From: Rhizophagus clarus
Lineage: Eukaryota > Glomeromycota > Glomeromycetes > Glomerales > Glomeraceae
Length of the DNA: 64,000 nt
NCBI GenBank assembly: GCA_015698045.1
Contig: BLAL01000050.1
Span: forward strand, 186,001 to 250,000
Reading direction: 5' to 3'
Every line of letters begins with the position of its first letter. The first letter of the stretch is position 1. The notes under the pieces are model-generated. The model searched no databases, was not told the DNA's origin, and saw only the letters and a list, made by a program, of their open reading frames with translations. A program made the translations under genes and the position numbers. Shown here piece after piece: positions 58,531 through 64,000 of the stretch.

Positions 58531-60589
58531 CTACAAGATAGGCTTCTTCATTAAGCCATTATTGAATAGTTTTAGAAGTGCTTCGATGGCTTCTATTATT
58601 TTTTTATCACTTAGAGGACGCTCATTCAAAAGTTCTCTATATTGATCAAAATGTGATACTGATAAGGATGGTGCCGCAATTGATTTATCAAATCCGCAAT
58701 ATTGCGGATTTTGGAGTTGAATTGCGGTTAGTGAACCGCAATTCCGCAATTCACCTGATCAGTTTTGGCAGTTTACCGAACCGATTTAATAAAAAAAACG
58801 TTTATGCAACGTTTTTTTAATTAATTTAACGAAAAAACGTTGCGAAACGTTTTTTCAAAGTATTTTAATTAAAAAAAACATTTCGCAACGTTTTTTTAAT
58901 TAATTTAAAGAAAAAACGTTGCGAAACGTTTTTTCAAAGTATTTTAATTAATAAAAAGCGTTTCGCAACGTTTTTTTAATTAATTTAAAGAAAAAACGTT
59001 GCGAAACGTTTTTTCAAAGTATTTTAATTAAAAAAAACGTTTCCAACGTTTTTTTAATTAATTTAAAGAAAAAACGTTGCAAAACGTTTTTTCAAAGTAT
59101 ATTTAATTAAAAAAAAACATTTCGCAACGTTTTTTAATTAATTTAAAGAAAAAACGTTGCGAAACGTTTTTTCAAAGTATATTTTAATTAAAAAAAACGT
59201 TTCACAACGTTTTTTTGGATTGCTTTAGCGAAATTGCAATTCCGCAAATGTATCGCAATTCCGCAAATGTGCCGCAATTCTGCAATTATTCCGCAATTGA
59301 ATTGCGGTACTTTGCGGAATTGCGGAATATTTGCGGAATTGCGGACAATTGCGGATTGCGGAATTGCGGATATTTAGGTTTAAAAATCCGCAATGTTCCG
59401 CAATACCGTAAATCGCAATTATTCCGCAATTGCTTATTTGCGGCACCATCCTTAGATACTGATACTGGGGAGTTATCTCTAGTAACATATACATTCTTAA
59501 CTTGAGATAGGAATTTCTTATACTCATGTCCAAGAGTACGATCATTTATTCATAAGCTTCTCTAAAAACATATTTAGCCCAAATATCTGAATTTTTTGCC
59601 TTCGATAAGGCATCTTGTTTCAAGTAAAGTTTACGTTCCTTAGGAGAAGGAAAGTTCTGGGCAAATTCCTCTAACAAATTATTCTTTTTAGCTTCAGCTA
59701 TTGCCTTCTGTCCATAAGAAGTAAATCGACTAAGATCATTCTTGGATGGTTCTAAAATTGTTCTAGAATCATTCTTGGATGATCTTAGATCAATCTTAAA
59801 TACATCTGTGATCATTCTAGAATCATTCTTGGATGATCTTAGATCAATCTTAGATGAACACGTGATCATTCTAGAATCATTATTGGATGATTCCATAATA
59901 GTTCTAAGGCTAGTATCCCATCGAACTCTAATTGATAGGGGATCAGTTTTAGGATATCTCAAGTCAAATACTATGAATTCTCTACTTAAAGTTAGTTTGT
60001 CAATTATTGGAGCAAGAGAATCTGATTCATTAGTATATTATCTAATGATACGCTTTGTATCACTTAAACTGCCATGTCCACCATGTAGAGAAATATAATT
60101 TACATTTTCTCGAATTGCTTTTGGAATAGCATAGAATCTTTGGGCTACATAAATAGCTGAAATATTTCTGTGTCGTCCATGAGTAAAGTAGCCAGTTATT
60201 TTTTCTTGGATATTTTTAGGGGCATCCATTAAATCCTCAAATATAACTACAGTAGCAATTTTGGGATCAAAGTCTTCTACATCTGGCATTTGGTGATATG
60301 AGATTGCTTTGAATGCTACACTCTCATCATCATCAAAGAAATCCTTTACTATTTGCCATTTAGGTTCGTCTAAATATCTACCAATAAGGACTATTTCATC
60401 ACAAAGAATATATTGAGTCCCATCCTCTTTGGCTTTTGCATCTCCCATTAGTAAATTAATAAGCATAGTAGTCTTTCCAGAATCTGAGCTACCAGCTACA
60501 GCAAGACGAAAGGGCCATATTGGAGCATATTCATTTCCTTGCCTAGTATCACTACTGTATTCATCCAAATTATACACATATAAGTCCAT
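58531..60589 (-). pseudogene. A32-like genome-packaging ATPase with C-terminal extension, split by hAT-like element
   Basis: Starts at ATG 60589 (MDLYVYNLDEYSSD). Walker A GSSDSGKTTMLINLL at ~33-47, Walker B TVVIFEDLM at ~113, then the A32-type arginine/sensor segment YVAQRFYAIPKAIRENVNYI. Such FtsK/HerA ATPases pump DNA into capsids of Polintons, virophages and large DNA viruses. TAA at 60038 interrupts, and the same frame goes on YTNESDSLAPIIDKL and through an 18-residue tandem repeat (SSKNDSRMIT-x-KIDLR; 54-base DNA period near 59777 and 59831), then a Lys-rich helical part. A further stop near 59546 and the 792-bp insertion at 58663-59454 precede the last ~40 codons (RELLNERPLSDKKIIEAIEA). 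The fusion or overlap of two genes is possible. Confidence 0.8.
58663..59454. mobile_element. hAT-like element, TAAGGATGGTGCCGCAA ends, with CGTT palindrome core
   Basis: Left TAAGGATGGTGCCGCAA and right TTGCGGCACCATCCTTA (with 5 bases of internal variation) are inverted. Exact 8-bp duplication GATACTGA at 58655-58662 and 59455-59462. Subterminal CCGCAATTCCGCAAT repeats flank ~5 units of AACGTTGCGAAACGTT / ACGTTTCGCAACGTT spaced by TTTTAATTAATTTAAAGAA. CpGs are mostly intact, so it is young. Short frames across it are artefacts. Confidence 0.95.
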
Positions 60590-60629
60590 TTTAAGCAATT
60601 AGTAGTATATAGTGTATAGTATATTCAAA
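60590..60629. promoter_or_regulatory. 40-bp divergent promoter region
   Basis: Only 40 bases separate the start codons of the ATPase (60589, minus) and the coiled-coil protein (60630, plus). The sequence AGTATATAGTGTATAGTATATT is near-symmetrical and TATA-like in both directions, so one short region probably serves both genes. Confidence 0.5.
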
Positions 60630-61280
60630 ATGGCATATGTTCCCACTGATCCTACAGGGCCCCCTTTAGCACATTTAGTAGCAATAGATATTAATCAGCT
60701 AATTAATGCACTTAAGAATAATGCAGATGCCCTGCTGGTAAATGGTCGAATGACTATTACACCAAATCTTATAAATATTAATCACGAGATTAAGCACATT
60801 ACTGGATTGATTATAGCTCATGGTATACAGGTTGAAGAAAGAGCAAGACAAACTAGGGAAGAGCTTGATACTTCGACTGGCTTATTAAAGTATTTGCAAG
60901 AAGTGACCAATGCTAGAGAATGTGAGATTCATGGTATTAGACAACGTCTTATTGCATGTCAAAATGAGAGGAACGGATTGCAAAATAAGAGAAATCATCT
61001 GGTAAATGCAAATCGTGATCAAGCTAATCAATTACAAGATCAGCAAGTACGGCAAAGAAGAATTAGGGATACTTTGCAACAAAGAAATAATAGATTAACA
61101 GACCAACTTGATATAGAATGACTTACATCTAGAAACTTGGGACGAATTCGTAATAGAATGCAAGCACAATTGGCTGCTTTTAGAATTCAGGCGCAGTGGT
61201 TTCAAATTAGACAAGCTGGACCTATAGTTAACAATCCTCATCTGGATAATCCACAAGTAATATGGCTACCGTCACAATAG
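60630..61280 (+). pseudogene. Coiled-coil element protein, one in-frame TGA
   Basis: ATG at 60630 (MAYVPTDPTGPPLAHLVA). From residue ~45 it is nearly all helical, with long Gln/Arg/Asn-rich heptads (RDTLQQRNNRLTDQLDIE) typical of a coiled coil. TGA at 61119-61121 is followed in frame by LTSRNLGRIRNRMQAQLAAF to TAG at 61278, overlapping the Gag start by 19 bases. It is probably structural or scaffold-like, by position before the Gag-like gene; no enzyme motif. Confidence 0.6.
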
Positions 61281-63426
61281 GAATGCCAGTTTTGCTGGAA
61301 ATGATGACGATGATCTTGAGAGATTTTTTGAGTTATATAAGGGCTATATTCATAGTATTGGAATTGATCCATTGGCTGTTGCTGGTAATCCAGCAGGTTG
61401 GGAGAAAGCTATGGGTATGCTTCGTGCTTGCTTAACTGGTCCAGCTGCCAGATGGTATGATAGTAATATTTTAGGAAAGAGAGTTAAGCTTAGAAATATT
61501 CTTCTTCTTGCTGCACATGGTGATGAGGCGGCATTTAAGGTTTTACTTGGTAATAATGTTAATTGTCTAGCAAATACATGGGTTAACCCTGGTGCAGTAG
61601 CTCATATGACTGATGGTGCTGGTAATGGTGTTAATAATCCAGTTACTGATGTTTAGCCTGATTATGCAATAAAAGGAAATAGAGATATTTGGCTAAATCA
61701 TGCTGGTATGGAATTTACTAATGATCCTCTTAATCACAATGTTGTTGGTGGTGCAGCTGGAGGTGGTGTTGCAATTGCTGGTGGAGCAGGTGTCGGTCAA
61801 CCATATGTAATCCCAGCCTATCCCTGTCATGTTCTAATTAAAATGCGCAATGATTTTCCTACACAACAGAATGCCAGACGCCAGTTAAGGTTTGGCAATC
61901 TTTTTCAAGAAAATATGCCTGTTCGAGATTTCTATGATAAAGTTAGAAGAAGTGCTGAGTTATTAGACTATGGTAATGATGTTTTAGTTAATCAGTTTCT
62001 AAGAGGTCTGAATGATGATTGTTCTATTGAGGCTGAAAGAATTGGTGCTGAACGGGATATAGAGGAATTGGTAAGTCTTCTTGAACGAGTTGAAAAAAGA
62101 AAGGCTGAATTACGTATTGGTAGAGAAAGACAAGAAAATATACGTTATCAGAGGGATAGACAAATTATTCTAGAGCAATTGCCACCAGTTAGTCAGGAGC
62201 CAGTTATATTAAAACCAGTCCAACATCATGCAGTTACCCAAGGAGAGATGAATCATTTATTGCAACAACAGGCTAAAACTTTTCAATCCCAAATTCGTCA
62301 ATTACAGGATAGTCTTAAGGCTCGAGATGTAAAGCCAGTTTATAGACCTAAGCCTAGACCTAAGCCTAAATCTAAGCCTCAATATTGTGATGATTGGGAA
62401 CTTTATGCACAGGATGATATTCCTGATGAAGCTTTCAATCCGCCTGATGAAGATGGGGATGATGATAGGCATTTACAATATACTGTATATTTGATGTAGC
62501 AAGTGGATCTGCTCCTAGAAATACATTGGAACAAAGATTAGCTAGTAAGATTGCTAAAAGAATCGCAAAAGCTAGAGAAAGACGTGAAGATGTAGAGTTA
62601 AATAGGGCAATGCGTGAACTTTTTTTGGATGATCATGATGATCCTATGGATACTTCTAATGCTATTCGAGGTGTACCTATAGAGTTAGTTCAAGGTGAGA
62701 ATGGAGAAATTATGCTTGTCCAAAAAAAAGATAGTTTCAAATAAAGGTAAGACATCAAACCCTAGTCCATCATCAAACCTTAGTTCTGGGTCTAAATTGG
62801 CATCTAAATCAACATCTAAATCGACTAAAGTAGTAAAAATTCCACCAACAAACTTTTCTAAAACGGAGTTTATAAATCTTCTAAAGCTTGCTGATATCAG
62901 AAAGATTATTCAGGAGATCGTCTATAAAATATTAGAAAATTATGAAAGCAATCTTCAAGAACAACTAGCAGTACAGGATGAATATTTGGGTCCAATGGCT
63001 ATGGATATTGATGTTGCTCGGTTGGAAAATTCTAAGGATCTTTTGGCTATAAATGGAAATGTAAATGGGATAGATATTCAGTATCTAGCCGATTCCTGTG
63101 CTAATGTCTCTTTTATCCAAGAAGAAGCAGTTTCAGAACTAAAACTAAAAGCTGATAAATCTATAAAGCATAGCATTACTGGTGCGTCAGGGCCAAGTGA
63201 AACACTTGGTATAGTAAAAAATGTATTGATAGAGCTTTTACCAGGTTGTATTATTAAAGAAGATCTTGTAGTCCTAAAAGGATATAAGCATAGAGAGATT
63301 GGTTTGAGCCGAGCATGTCTTAAAAGGTATAATTATGATGTTCATGAATCTAGAAAGCATATTGCCCTTACATGTAATGATAAAGACTATTTTATTCCTA
63401 TAATTTCAGATACAAATAGAACATAA
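61262..63426 (+). pseudogene. Retrotransposon-type Gag followed by retropepsin-like protease domain
   Basis: ATG at 61262 (MATVTIGMPV). After a frameshift in a T-run near 61292 comes a Gag capsid-like region: DDLERFFELYKGYI, MGMLRACLTGPAARWYDSNI, then LRFGNLFQENMPVRDFYDKV, LVNQFLRGLNDD and IEELVSLLERVEKRKAEL, matching the Ty3-type Gag C-terminal layout. TAG at 61654, a frameshift near 62480, and another at the A8 run 62721-62728 follow. The last part has YLADSCANVSFIQEEAV, placed like the DSGA[T/S]xSFI of retropepsins but with Cys for Gly, then GYKHREIGLSRACLKRYN. No zinc knuckle and no reverse transcriptase follows; the next gene is on the other strand. It could be a captured Gag serving the element, or a retroelement remnant. 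Confidence 0.65.
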
Positions 63427-63438
63427 AAAAATATAAAA

Positions 63439-64000
63439 TTAGATCCATTCAACAGATTCTAGATAAGGGTAATCTGGATCTTCATCAGAATTACTTGGAT
63501 CCTATGAGTATTCTGATTGCCAGTTTGCAGGATCATCTGGATCTTCATCCCCCCAGTAATCTGATTGCCAAATTGTTTCTTCTGGTTCATCACGGAATAT
63601 TGGGATTTCATAAGGATCTAATCCATCAGCTAGTATTTTGATATTATTAATTATATGATTCTTTTTTTCTTTTTTTTTCTTATATACAAATCCACTTTGT
63701 AACATAATTTTTTCTATCTCTACCTGATACGCAAAGGCTTTTTCTTTTTTATTGGCCAAATCCATAAATTTTTTGTATAGAGAATCTTTAAGAGCTCTAT
63801 TCCTACCCAAATATTTTTTAAAAGCATGTTCTAATTCTTCATCACTATTTTTATAATCTACTACAGCTTTCCAATAGTCTTCTTCTGCAAGCTGATCAAG
63901 ATAATATATGATGTTACGAGCAATTTCATGTATCTGAAATATATCTGTTCTCTCTATTGGAGTATTAACAATGTGGCTGGTTTCCTTGATTGGAGTATTT
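63439..64000 (-). pseudogene. Partial element gene at the right edge, premature TAG
   Basis: A minus-strand frame is open from the window edge (64000) to TAG at 63502, and in the same frame on to TAA at 63439. It begins mid-protein with NTPIKETSHIVNTPIERTD, then EIARNIIYYLDQLAEEDYWK, a Lys-rich helical middle (FVYKKKKEKKNHI) and a very acidic C-terminus (EEPEETIWQSDYWGDEDPDD). No family recognised. The acidic tail includes repeated DWQSxY/DPxD words. Confidence 0.5.

Larger units (their letters stand above)
51722..64000. mobile_element. Polinton-like element with Gag/protease module, right end outside window
   Basis: Replication and packaging genes typical of Polintons and Polinton-like viruses are clustered: SF3 helicase, family-B polymerase, zinc-ribbon/2-cysteine-adaptor protein and A32-like ATPase. 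Codon-level coding density rises sharply from 52165. Gene order: helicase, PolB and three small genes on plus; ATPase on minus; coiled-coil and Gag-protease on plus; a partial minus gene at the edge. No integrase or double-jelly-roll capsid is seen in the visible part. The left boundary is somewhere in 51450-52165; the right terminal repeat is not visible. Confidence 0.75.

Noticed and set aside
59215..59545. Open frames of 96 and 106 codons on both strands
   Set aside because: They translate the CCGCAATT/TTGCGG repeats of the hAT-like insertion; only the last residues of the minus frame belong to the interrupted ATPase gene.
56107..61121. Reassigned TGA codon (four TGAs in consecutive element genes)
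   Set aside because: Other genes of the element use TGA as a normal terminator (e.g. 58521) and also carry TAA/TAG stops and frameshifts; deamination is a sufficient explanation.
1..64000. tRNA or rRNA genes
   Set aside because: I looked for GC-richer cloverleaf-like stretches with A/B boxes in the non-repeat portions and saw none; a covariance-model scan would be needed to exclude them.

Overview
This window looks like nuclear DNA of a very AT-rich, transposon-laden fungus. The best guess is an arbuscular mycorrhizal fungus (Glomeromycotina, Rhizophagus-like). The reasons are: one clean fungal-style Old Yellow Enzyme gene, spliced genes with short introns (GTANGT, an ACTAAC-type branch site, TAG), LINE and hAT/FAR1-type transposase remnants, and long intergenic stretches of A/T homopolymer. 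The species assignment is inference. Only the OYE gene (5145-6398, minus) looks like an intact host gene; nearly everything else is mobile DNA in various states of decay.

Layout. 1-5.1 kb: AT-rich filler with one hAT-like MITE (2040-2459). 5.1-6.4 kb: OYE. 7.2-8.6 kb: polypurine tract. 10.1-15.65 kb: large palindromic element with long inverted ends, a 26-bp satellite and a nested 2.85-kb hAT-like element. 16.5-17.4 kb: another hAT-like element. 17.4-20.4 kb: array of micro-exon-like cassettes with splice signals. 21.4-23.2 kb: 75-bp tandem repeat and a polyadenylated repeat. 24.7-29.3 kb: dead hAT transposase gene broken by two hAT-like insertions. 30.7-35.25 kb: second cassette array holding a hAT-like element, which holds an ORF1-only LINE with a 12-bp target duplication. 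35.7-39.7 kb: three small TIR elements and a pseudogene fragment. 40.3-44.1 kb: decayed, spliced DDE-like/SAP gene. 44.8-48.0 kb: minus-strand LINE (RT, RNase H, zinc knuckle). 48-50 kb: more cassettes and polypurine DNA. 50.4-51.46 kb: FAR1/MULE transposase remnant cut off by an LTR-like sequence. 51.7-64.0 kb: Polinton-like element running off the right edge.

The Polinton-like element encodes an SF3 helicase, a family-B DNA polymerase with an OTU-like N-terminal region, a 2-cysteine-adaptor/zinc-ribbon protein, an A32-type packaging ATPase and a coiled-coil protein. Where a capsid module might be expected it carries a retrotransposon-type Gag followed by a retropepsin-like domain, with no reverse transcriptase after them. 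All of its larger genes carry frameshifts, in-frame stops or MITE insertions, so this copy is dead.

Two themes are the most novel. (1) Tandem arrays of roughly 100-130-bp cassettes, each with a 3' splice site, a 20-60-nt micro-exon, a 5' splice site and a TACTAAC-like branch site, recur at least seven times and also lie inside transposons. (2) Several hAT-like elements with different terminal repeats share one CpG-rich palindromic core (ACGTTGCGAAACGT), and the copies differ in CpG decay.
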